64,000 bases of DNA. Origin: Bacteroidales bacterium. GTDB lineage: Bacteria > Bacteroidota > Bacteroidia > Bacteroidales > F082. Below the pieces are notes generated by a model, which saw nothing but the letters and a program-made list of their open reading frames with translations, was not told the DNA's origin and searched no databases. The DNA is taken from NCBI GenBank assembly GCA_028277395.1, contig JANQGJ010000054.1, forward strand, positions 34,997 to 98,996. The letters run 5' to 3'. The stretch's first letter is position 1, and each line of letters opens with the position of its first letter. Both the position numbers and the translations under genes were made by a program. Positions 57,760 to 64,000 of the stretch are shown one piece after another.

Positions 57760-57817
57760 CGAAAATTTTTTTAAAATTATGGATTTATTTTACTCTAAAA
57801 TCGGATTTTGCCGAAAA

Positions 57818-59035
57818 TTATCCTGTAATCATTTCGTTGTAATCATCCAGCACTTCTTTATCAAAAGAATCAAGATAAACTTCGGTAATTTGTGTATCAG
57901 AATGTCCAAGTCCCTCACTAATTACAGCAGTAGGAATACCGCTTCTTTTCGCAATTGTAGCCCACGAATGCCGTGAAACATAGGAAGTTAAATTTGTTTC
58001 CAGCTCACATTTCTGGGATATTTCCCGCAACATTCTATTATACACTCTTCTCTTACTTGTAATATCAAGGTATTCCAAACGAGAATCTCCTCTACGCTTA
58101 ATAATAGGAAAAATATAATCGTCTGGATTTTTCCCTGTTAAATAGTAGTTCAAAATCTCCTTCATGGGCTCTGTTATCTTGATACTGAATGATTTATTCG
58201 TTTTATGACGTTTATATTCTAAACGACCATTCACAAGGTTAGAGGGCTTAAGAAAAGCAATGTCAATAAAATTGATTCCCATTGCGAAAAAACTAAATAA
58301 AAAATAGTTCTTTGCATGCCAAATTCTTGAACTCTTAGGTAATTCAAGATTCATAACATCCGTAATTACTTCTTTACGAACAGCTCTTTTTCTTGTTTTC
58401 TCCCTTTTTATCGAATAATCAGTAAAAGGATACCAATTACGTTTTGCATGCCCTTCTTTTATCGCACGATTATAAATCGCACGGATATTTCTCATATATA
58501 CACCTATGGAATTTATACCATTCCCATTGTTACGGTAATAGGTTTCAAAATCCTTTAAAAATTTATAATTCAACTGTTCGAAGGAAAGGTCAATATCATT
58601 TTGTACACGCTTTACCGCTCTCAACATATCCGTCATCGAACTGGCATAACTGTGTCTTCCAGATGTGTGTAGTTCATCAATGATCTGCTTAGTAAATTTA
58701 AAGAATGTGAAATTTCCTGATTTGTTTAGGATTCGATCTTTTAACTGTCGTACAGAAAGCTTGTTCAATTCATTTGAATCTTGTAATTGAGTTACGATAT
58801 CAAGTGCTCTAGCCTTTTCTTTTGCAAGAAAGTTATTCAATCGGGTAACATTTAAAACTCCAGTATACGATTTCTTGATTTTTCTATTCTTAATATCCCA
58901 GTCATCCTTTTTTATAGAATACCCAAGAGAAATGGGAATTGTTTTCCTGTTATGAGAGAGTCGTAAAATGAGGGGGAAAGAACCATCCTTTTTCGCCCGC
59001 CGAGTGTCCAAAGAAATCTGTATATTCGTACTCAT
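57818..59035 (-). CDS. CTn-type tyrosine integrase of the element
   Basis: The 405-residue Bacteroidota integrase has an arm-binding domain (MSTNIQISLDTRRAKKDGSFPL), a SAM-like core-binding domain, and a catalytic domain with Lys in LEYKRHKTNKSFSI, H-x-x-R in VSRHSWATIA, GLGHSDTQITEVYL with the nucleophile Tyr. The usual first Arg is replaced: the segment reads FFAMGINFIDIAFL. IntDOT is also known to lack that Arg. The gene starts 31 bases from an arm-type repeat and 155 bases from attR, so it is the enzyme that integrated the element in tRNA-Arg. Confidence 0.92.
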   Translation of the reverse strand: MSTNIQISLDTRRAKKDGSFPLILRLSHNRKTIPISLGYSIKKDDWDIKNRKIKKSYTGVLNVTRLNNFLAKEKARALDIVTQLQDSNELNKLSVRQLKDRILNKSGNFTFFKFTKQIIDELHTSGRHSYASSMTDMLRAVKRVQNDIDLSFEQLNYKFLKDFETYYRNNGNGINSIGVYMRNIRAIYNRAIKEGHAKRNWYPFTDYSIKREKTRKRAVRKEVITDVMNLELPKSSRIWHAKNYFLFSFFAMGINFIDIAFLKPSNLVNGRLEYKRHKTNKSFSIKITEPMKEILNYYLTGKNPDDYIFPIIKRRGDSRLEYLDITSKRRVYNRMLREISQKCELETNLTSYVSRHSWATIAKRSGIPTAVISEGLGHSDTQITEVYLDSFDKEVLDDYNEMITG

Positions 59036-59065
59036 AGTCTTTTGTTCTTTTAATACAATTTTGAA

Positions 59066-59084
59066 ATTTGCACTCAATTTGCAC
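59066..59084 (+). repeat. Arm-type integrase site, right end (two TTTGCAC heptamers)
   Basis: Exact copy of the 19-bp sequence at 24,605-24,623, in the same orientation, between the integrase start and attR. Confidence 0.7.
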
Positions 59085-59189
59085 ACGAATATACGAATTA
59101 TATGAATTCACATGAAATTATCCGATTTTTAAATCACTCTTTTTGTGTTACTTAGAAACTTGTCACTATTTATTGAATCTAAAATCCAA

Positions 59190-59236
59190 TGACTACGGAT
59201 CAGGAGGTTGCAGGTTCGAATCCTGCCGGGTTCACT
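59190..59236 (+). repeat. Right attachment site (attR), copy of the tRNA-Arg 3' end
   Basis: Exact 47-base copy of 24,514-24,560. It lacks the 5' part of the tRNA, so it is not a functional gene. It marks the right end of the element. Confidence 0.93.
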
Positions 59237-59246
59237 GATGAATATT

Positions 59247-59281
59247 AAATCCGAGTACATCGTAGATGTACCGGATTTTTT
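59247..59281 (+). terminator. Original terminator of tRNA-Arg
   Basis: AAATCCG, GTACATC pair with GATGTAC, CGGATTT around GTA, followed by T's. Its position 10 bases past attR indicates it served the tRNA before the insertion. Confidence 0.8.
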
Positions 59282-59332
59282 GTTTTCGGGCCACCCGCAA
59301 ATTAATTTGCGAGGTGGTCTGAAAACAAAAAA
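59276..59332 (+). repeat. Long palindrome downstream of the platform recombinase
   Basis: TTTTTGTTTTC, CCACC and GCAAAT pair with ATTTGC, GGTGG and GAAAACAAAAA around TA. It may end transcription from both sides, or be a site for the recombinase encoded to its right. The remaining bases to 59,534 show no gene. Confidence 0.6.
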
Positions 59333-59534
59333 TACGATCGAACAGAGTGTAACGAAGTGAGCGGATTTTTTATTCTCAACATGGTACCCAAAGGATCATG
59401 AAATAATCCTGCCTTGCACATGCGATTCATAATAGTTTAATATTAACCGGGAAATATTCAAAACTCTAATCGACCTGATCAACAAACTGGCAAATTAGCG
59501 GATTTATTTTGATTCTATATTTAACTTATTATGA

Positions 59535-60359
59535 TTAATAATCTAAAGGACTCTTTATTTCAAAAAGTGAGTCTTTTGCAATATGTGTATAAATTAATGT
59601 GGTTTTAATATTCGAGTGACCTAATAACTTTTGGATATGAGCAATGCTAACACCACTCTCCAACAGGTGAGTTGCAAAACTATGTCTTAAAGTGTGAAGC
59701 GTTGCTTGTTTATTAATCTTTGCTTTTTTCAACGCTTTTATAAAAACTTGTCTTGAACTTGCTGTTGTATATTGACCTCCTTTCTGCCCTTCAAATAAAT
59801 ACTCTTTGGGTTTATACTTTTTATAATAGCTTCTTAATATCTCCAAAACCCTAACGGACAGAACAGTATATCTATCCTTCTTCCCTTTAGCATTTCTAAC
59901 GTGTACTAACATTCTATCTGAATCAATATCTGTTTTCTTCAATTCGATTAACTCTCCAACACGTAAGCCGGAACCGTAAATAAGTGAAAGAATTGCCTTA
60001 TGCTTCAAGTTAGTAGTATGAGCTAAAATCTTTTGCACTTCCTGCTTACTTAAAACTACCGGTAACTTGTTCTCAAATTGTGTGACTTTTAGGTATTCAA
60101 AAGGTATATGCCTATTATAAATCTCTTTATAAAAGAGCTTTATACTTCCAATAATTTGGCGTTGATATGACATAGAGATCTTTTTTACATTGACCATGTA
60201 ATAGATATACTCAAACCATTGCTCGTCAGAAATACGCTTAAATGATTGATCTTTGAAATAGGATTGAGCCAATTTTAAATGACTATGATAACTTTCGATA
60301 GTATTCTTACTATATCGTTTTAACTCCAAAATCCGCATAAAATCATAAACACTGCCCAT
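59535..60359 (-). CDS. XerC/D-like tyrosine recombinase of an integron-like platform
   Basis: The protein (274 residues from the ATG at 60,359; 267 from 60,338) has a SAM-like N-terminal domain (LKRYSKNTIESYHSHLKLAQ) and all catalytic residues: Arg in GSGLRVGELIEL, Lys in NAKGKKDRYTV, H-x-x-R in HTLRHSFATHLL, LLGHSNIKTTLIYTH with the Tyr. It lacks the extra helix that marks integron IntI. Residues further upstream in frame are just translation of the promoter/attI-like sequence and are excluded. It is divergent from the cassettes, as intI is in integrons. Confidence 0.85.
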   Translation of the reverse strand: MGSVYDFMRILELKRYSKNTIESYHSHLKLAQSYFKDQSFKRISDEQWFEYIYYMVNVKKISMSYQRQIIGSIKLFYKEIYNRHIPFEYLKVTQFENKLPVVLSKQEVQKILAHTTNLKHKAILSLIYGSGLRVGELIELKKTDIDSDRMLVHVRNAKGKKDRYTVLSVRVLEILRSYYKKYKPKEYLFEGQKGGQYTTASSRQVFIKALKKAKINKQATLHTLRHSFATHLLESGVSIAHIQKLLGHSNIKTTLIYTHIAKDSLFEIKSPLDY

Positions 60360-60412
60360 AATAACAAAAATAGTAAAATGTGATGAAAAACTTTCTTTAT
60401 CAGGCCAATTAA

Positions 60413-60463
60413 GTATATTATAAGAATTTTTTAATATATATTTGTCATAACAACAAGTTGTAG
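60413..60463 (+). promoter_or_regulatory. Promoter/attI-like sequence beside the recombinase
   Basis: Near-copy (44 of 51 positions) of 25,048-25,098, with a TATATTTG box at 60,437-60,444 and the ACAACAAGTTGT palindrome at its end. It points away from the recombinase toward the Hsp70-like gene. Confidence 0.55.
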
Positions 60464-60525
60464 CCAATACTAAAGAGACTGAGTACATAAGATTAAAATG
60501 AACTGAAGTGAACTACCATCGCACA

Positions 60526-60587
60526 AATAACACATTTGGTTTTTGCCAGCGCAAATATCCAACGCAGAAAAAACCAAAAGAGTTATT
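60526..60587 (+). repeat. attC-like palindrome before the Hsp70-like gene
   Basis: AATAACACATTTGGTTTTTGC (60,526-60,546) pairs imperfectly with 60,564-60,587 (core AAAACCAAA and AGTTATT) around a 17-base loop. It lies between the attI-like sequence and the next gene. Confidence 0.55.
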
Positions 60588-60656
60588 TCTTTGCCAACTC
60601 TTCAGAAAAGCAATCCTGTATGAGGAAAATATAATGTCTTAAATTAAAACCGTAAT

Positions 60657-62180
60657 ATGAACCAAAAGACTAAAGACATACAAATTGGAATAGATTTAGG
60701 AGCTGACAAAATAATCGCCTCGGCAATCATAGGTGGTATGCACGTACTAATTCCAGACTATCAAGATAAAAATGCTTTTCTGACACCGTTCAAAATTATA
60801 ATTGACGAAGAAGATGTATTTGTTGGCAATTCGGCAGAACCATTTATTAGAGAACATATGGAACTCACCAAGTATATGTTTTCAAAACCTGATTTGGAAT
60901 TAGAAACGCCAATATTAACTGATAAAAAGCAAATTAATTGGTTCATTGAAGACCTTATTGGATTAATGCTAAAAAAAATAAAAATTGATACAGAGGCATA
61001 TTTCCTTGAAGAAGTCCAAAGTATAATCTTTGCAATACCACATAGCTTAATGGATAATCAATTAACCCCTATTATTAAGGCAGCGAACTTAGCAGGTTAC
61101 AAACAACTAAAAATAGTTGATGAAACAATAGCAGCAATATTAGCATTTGATATTGTTCCAGCAGATAAAAAGCAAAAAATTCTTGTATTAGACTTGGGAA
61201 AAACTTTAAAACAAACAGTTTTATCAATAGACCAAAATTCTAATCACATCATATCGCACATTATAAAACATGAATTTGGAAGCGATGCGTTTACAAACAT
61301 AATCTCAGAAAAAATAATAGCTGATTTTCATAAATCTTTTGATAGTGACTATTACTTCTCAAAAGAAGAAGTGAATGATATACAAAATATATCAGAAGAA
61401 ATAAAAATTAAGTTGTCATCAAAAAATCATGCTACTAAAACCATCTTAATAAATAATCAAATTTTAGAAGTGCATGTTTCAAAAACAGAGTTTGAAAAAT
61501 CTTGTTTAGGTATGATACAGAAAATAACAGATACCATTAACAAAGAATTAGAACAAAATGAACTATGTATTAATGATATTGATAATGTTGTGCTTATTGG
61601 GGGTTCATCCAAAATTCCAATTGTCCAAAAAAACATTCAAGAACTGTTCAACTTTTCAAACCAACAGTTTTTCTACAATGATTCTATTAATGCAGTTTCC
61701 TTAGGAGTAGCTAAATTGGCAAAATTAAACGATATCAACTGTTTCAAGCAATACGATTTTGATTATCAACAATTGAATAAGCTAAATTTCAATATAGGAC
61801 TAAAGGTTTTGGATACATCTTTCGGAAAGTCCAGTAGAGACACCATTATTCAAGAAGGTACATTATTGCCTGTTAACATCACAAAAATTTACTATCTAAA
61901 TAGCATATCAACCGGAACAGTGGTTTTTGAATTCCTAAGATATTCTAAATCTCATAAGGAAACGTCTATTGGGAAAATAATTATTGAGGAAATTCCAAGA
62001 AATGAAACTAATTATCAAATCGAAATATCATTAGATTGCAAGACAGATGGAAATATGTTGGTGCAATTATTGGATATTAAAACAGCTAAAGAAATAAAGA
62101 AAATATTCTCAATTGACCACAAAAACAACATTTATGAGCGTGTGGAATCATTTAAGAATCTAAAAATCAACAATCTTTAA
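60657..62180 (+). CDS. Hsp70-like ATPase
   Basis: The 507-residue protein has an Hsp70/actin-fold ATPase: phosphate-1 IGIDLGADKIIASAI, IIFAIPHSLMDNQ, KIVDETIAAILAFD, phosphate-2 ILVLDLGKTLKQTVLSI, and the adenosine motif NVVLIGGSSKIPIVQKNIQELF. The C-terminal 130 residues are a short beta-rich substrate-domain-like part, without the helical lid or EEVD tail of DnaK. Sequence is divergent, so it is a specialised relative and not the housekeeping chaperone. It lies 10 bases upstream of the repeat protein and probably acts on or with it. Confidence 0.85.
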   Translation: MNQKTKDIQIGIDLGADKIIASAIIGGMHVLIPDYQDKNAFLTPFKIIIDEEDVFVGNSAEPFIREHMELTKYMFSKPDLELETPILTDKKQINWFIEDLIGLMLKKIKIDTEAYFLEEVQSIIFAIPHSLMDNQLTPIIKAANLAGYKQLKIVDETIAAILAFDIVPADKKQKILVLDLGKTLKQTVLSIDQNSNHIISHIIKHEFGSDAFTNIISEKIIADFHKSFDSDYYFSKEEVNDIQNISEEIKIKLSSKNHATKTILINNQILEVHVSKTEFEKSCLGMIQKITDTINKELEQNELCINDIDNVVLIGGSSKIPIVQKNIQELFNFSNQQFFYNDSINAVSLGVAKLAKLNDINCFKQYDFDYQQLNKLNFNIGLKVLDTSFGKSSRDTIIQEGTLLPVNITKIYYLNSISTGTVVFEFLRYSKSHKETSIGKIIIEEIPRNETNYQIEISLDCKTDGNMLVQLLDIKTAKEIKKIFSIDHKNNIYERVESFKNLKINNL

Positions 62181-62190
62181 TTATATAACT

Positions 62191-64000
62191 ATGGCAAATC
62201 AAGGAAATAAATTTCAAGAGTTTACAGAAATATTATTAGAGAATGTAAACGAAAATCAAGCAAATAGTATAGTTGCACAAATGACAAATTCCAACGGAAA
62301 TTTGCCTAACTATGAAGGATTAACCCCTGATGGCAACCCGTACTTGAAAGATTATAAAACAGGTAATGAATATCAACTTGATTTCAAAAATGGAGCAGAA
62401 CTTAGATGTATTGTTGACCCTGATCTCGAAGTTACCTACAATGGTAAAGGGCTTTCCTGTTCATTGCCATCAATTGATGAAGGTATTTTCCCAAAATGCA
62501 AATTTGTTGATAAAGACATTGACAATTGGTTAAGTATTGATGAAGAAACTAAGTCTGGATTTAATGTTGATGGTGTGAATGTAGGATGTACCTACATTAA
62601 ATTTAACGAATCTGGAGAAGCAATTAAGATATCAGGAGGTGCTAAAGTCTTTAATGCTGAGGCTGATATAAGTTTTGACTCAAAACCCAATGATAAAATT
62701 GGGATTAAACTATTTGAAGGAGATATTGGTGTCAGTAATACTACCTCAATAACTCCGGAGATTAATAATAATGGTAAACTTGATTTAGTACAAATTACTA
62801 ATTATATCGGCTTTGGAGTTGGAGCAGGTATTAAATTGGAAAACACTTATGAAAATACTGAAATTGATTTAGGTGTAGCCGGTGCCGGATGGAATCACGA
62901 CCAAAACGAATTAACACTTAAAGGTGGCTCATTATCATTTAAAGGCTCTCCGAATTCACTGGAATTAGGAGCTTTCGGTGTAAATTTTGGAGGTAGTAAA
63001 GTAAATTACACTACTCAATTATCAGAGAATCCCGAAGAAATACAAAGAATAATTAACAATAGGATATTCGAGTTAGAAAAATATAATCCCGAGCATCCTG
63101 AACATGGTGAAGCATATCAGACTTTGTTAAATAACATTCCGGCTGATGAAAAGTATAAAAATGTTATTGCCGACCAATTAATGGAATCAAAAAATATTGA
63201 GAAAGAACGATTAATTGAGATGCAAAACAGAATTGAAAATGGAGAAGATATAAATAATCTGCTCAATATAAAATCTGGTGAAGATTCATTTGAATATCTT
63301 ACCGATGAAAATGGTAATGCTTCACTTTATGGAATTAATTTAAATGATGATTTATCAATTGAACAACTTCTAGGGCAGGCTAAGTATCATGAATACGATG
63401 TTTTCGCAAAAGAAAGATATTTCACAGAAGCATTTCAACGGTTAATTGATGACGGATATTCACCGGAAGAGGCTGTAAATTATTTGAATGATGCTTATAA
63501 AAATGTAGATTTAAACTCTGATACATACAATATTCCTGTTGAATCTTCAGCATACATTCCATCAATTGAGGAACAGTATGAAAAATACACGATTGAGCAA
63601 TTGCTTGAGGCTGGTTACCCGATTTCTGATTTTAGGGAACAAGGTTTTTCTGCTGAGGCAATGAAAAATGCTGGCGTGTCAGCCGCAGAAATGAAGGAAG
63701 GTGGATATTCTGCAGCTGAAATGTACAGCGCGTACATTGCAGAAGAAATGAAAGATGCAGGTTTTTCTATTGAAGAACTAAAAGAAGGAGGATACTTAGC
63801 AGAAGACATTTATAACGTATACCCGGCTGCTGATATTCACGGAGTTTATACCGCAGAAGATATTTACGGTGTTTATCAGGCTAATGACATTCATGGGGTG
63901 TACTCGGCAGAAGACATTTATAACGTATACCCGGCTGCTGATATTCACGGAGTTTATACCGCAGAAGATATTTACGGTGTTTATCAGGCTAATGACATTC
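62191..64000 (+). CDS. Large repeat protein, 3' end outside window
   Basis: The frame starts at ATG 62,191 and is open to the window end (over 600 residues). The first 290 residues are soluble and beta-rich with glycine (VGAGIKLENTYENTE, LKGGSLSFKGSPNSLELGAF). From about residue 470, helix-like 10-residue repeats appear: FSAEAMKNAG, VSAAEMKEGG, YSAAEMYSAY, FSIEELKEGG; they pass into 9-residue units such as YTAEDIYGV and YQANDIHGV. There is no signal peptide. Function unknown; partner of the Hsp70-like protein by position. Confidence 0.8.
   Translation, partial: MANQGNKFQEFTEILLENVNENQANSIVAQMTNSNGNLPNYEGLTPDGNPYLKDYKTGNEYQLDFKNGAELRCIVDPDLEVTYNGKGLSCSLPSIDEGIFPKCKFVDKDIDNWLSIDEETKSGFNVDGVNVGCTYIKFNESGEAIKISGGAKVFNAEADISFDSKPNDKIGIKLFEGDIGVSNTTSITPEINNNGKLDLVQITNYIGFGVGAGIKLENTYENTEIDLGVAGAGWNHDQNELTLKGGSLSFKGSPNSLELGAFGVNFGGSKVNYTTQLSENPEEIQRIINNRIFELEKYNPEHPEHGEAYQTLLNNIPADEKYKNVIADQLMESKNIEKERLIEMQNRIENGEDINNLLNIKSGEDSFEYLTDENGNASLYGINLNDDLSIEQLLGQAKYHEYDVFAKERYFTEAFQRLIDDGYSPEEAVNYLNDAYKNVDLNSDTYNIPVESSAYIPSIEEQYEKYTIEQLLEAGYPISDFREQGFSAEAMKNAGVSAAEMKEGGYSAAEMYSAYIAEEMKDAGFSIEELKEGGYLAEDIYNVYPAADIHGVYTAEDIYGVYQANDIHGVYSAEDIYNVYPAADIHGVYTAEDIYGVYQANDI
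63799..64000 (+). repeat. Perfect 108-bp tandem repeat in the repeat protein gene
   Basis: The unit 63,799-63,906 begins again at 63,907 and is identical for all 94 bases left in the window. It encodes 36 residues, four 9-residue units. Perfect identity implies recent expansion. Confidence 0.92.

Larger units (their letters stand above)
24561..59236. mobile_element. Integrated mobilizable element in tRNA-Arg, about 34.7 kb
   Basis: The element is bounded by 47-bp tRNA-derived direct repeats and by identical 19-bp arm-type sites inside both ends (24,605-24,623 and 59,066-59,084). It carries a CTn-type tyrosine integrase next to the right end, and relaxase, MobC-like, coupling-protein and excisionase-like genes. 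No VirB4/TraC-type ATPase or pilus genes are seen, so it fits an integrative mobilizable element that borrows a mating channel. Cargo is mosaic: cassette groups, paired recombinases, a TIR-like effector, secreted peptidases, a toxin-antitoxin pair and an IS4-family insertion. Confidence 0.87.

Noticed and set aside
59190..59236. A second tRNA-Arg gene
   Set aside because: Only the 3' half is present; no acceptor 5' strand or D arm precedes it.
59535..60359. This recombinase as the integrase that inserted the element
   Set aside because: It lies outside attR and points toward it from the flank; the CTn-type integrase inside the right end has the expected position and arm sites.
59535..60359. 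A true IntI integron integrase
   Set aside because: The region between the second catalytic patch and HTLRHSF lacks the extra IntI helix; only an integron-like arrangement is claimed.

Overview
The window is AT-rich chromosomal DNA from a member of the Bacteroidota. The signs are TAnnTTTG-type promoter boxes, a type IX secretion (T9SS) sorting tail, BACON domains, a CTn-type tyrosine integrase, SusD-free but typical core gene neighbourhoods, and weak Shine-Dalgarno sites. A Bacteroidales or Marinilabiliales-like marine or anaerobic lineage would fit, but I cannot name a species. No database search was run; family calls are made by reading motifs.

Region 1 (1-24,560) is ordinary core genome. 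It holds a TolB-like propeller protein cut by the window edge, a prolyl-tRNA-associated editing protein, arginine deiminase, a membrane glycosyltransferase, an alpha/beta hydrolase overlapping DNA ligase LigA, an outer-membrane barrel with a PatB/MalY C-S lyase, DnaN, a very large exported protein, PrmA, TpiA, a SlyD-type FKBP, a trypsin-like lipoprotein, a bacterial sugar transferase, an M48 protease, a vWA-like membrane protein and FabG. It ends at a complete tRNA-Arg(ACG).

Region 2 (24,561-59,236) is an integrated mobilizable element of about 34.7 kb in the 3' half of that tRNA. A 47-bp copy of the tRNA end (24,514-24,560) is repeated exactly at 59,190-59,236. A 19-bp site built of two TTTGCAC heptamers is repeated exactly just inside both ends. 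The CTn-type integrase lies beside the right end. The backbone (39.6-46.6 kb, minus strand) carries a VirD4-like coupling ATPase, a relaxase, a MobC-like protein, an excisionase-like HTH protein, a vWA protein, a four-helix membrane protein and several small proteins. I see no VirB4-type ATPase, so it is probably mobilizable and not self-transmissible. Cargo includes a small integron-like cassette group (25.0-27.1 kb), a second island with two tail-to-tail XerC/D-like recombinases beside a broken tRNA-Met end (27.4-31.4 kb), a carbamoyltransferase, a DUF2156-like acyl/aminoacyl-transferase, a queuosine-precursor transporter joined to a TIR-like immune-type effector, a fresh IS4-family insertion, secreted peptidases, a RelE/ParE toxin-antitoxin pair and a DinD-like protein.

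Region 3 (59,237-64,000) is what lay downstream of the tRNA before insertion. It contains a XerC/D-like recombinase. Upstream of the recombinase, on the other strand, is a 51-bp promoter/attachment-like sequence whose near-copy sits at 25,048-25,098. A palindromic attC-like site, an Hsp70-like ATPase and a protein with 9-10-residue repeats follow; the last has a perfect 108-bp DNA repeat and runs off the window.

The best candidates for something undescribed are: (i) the integron-like platform, with one 51-bp promoter/attI-like sequence shared by a recombinase-bearing and a recombinase-less cassette group; (ii) the two homologous 72-73-nt palindromes in front of genes beside the paired recombinases; and (iii) the transporter-TIR operon.
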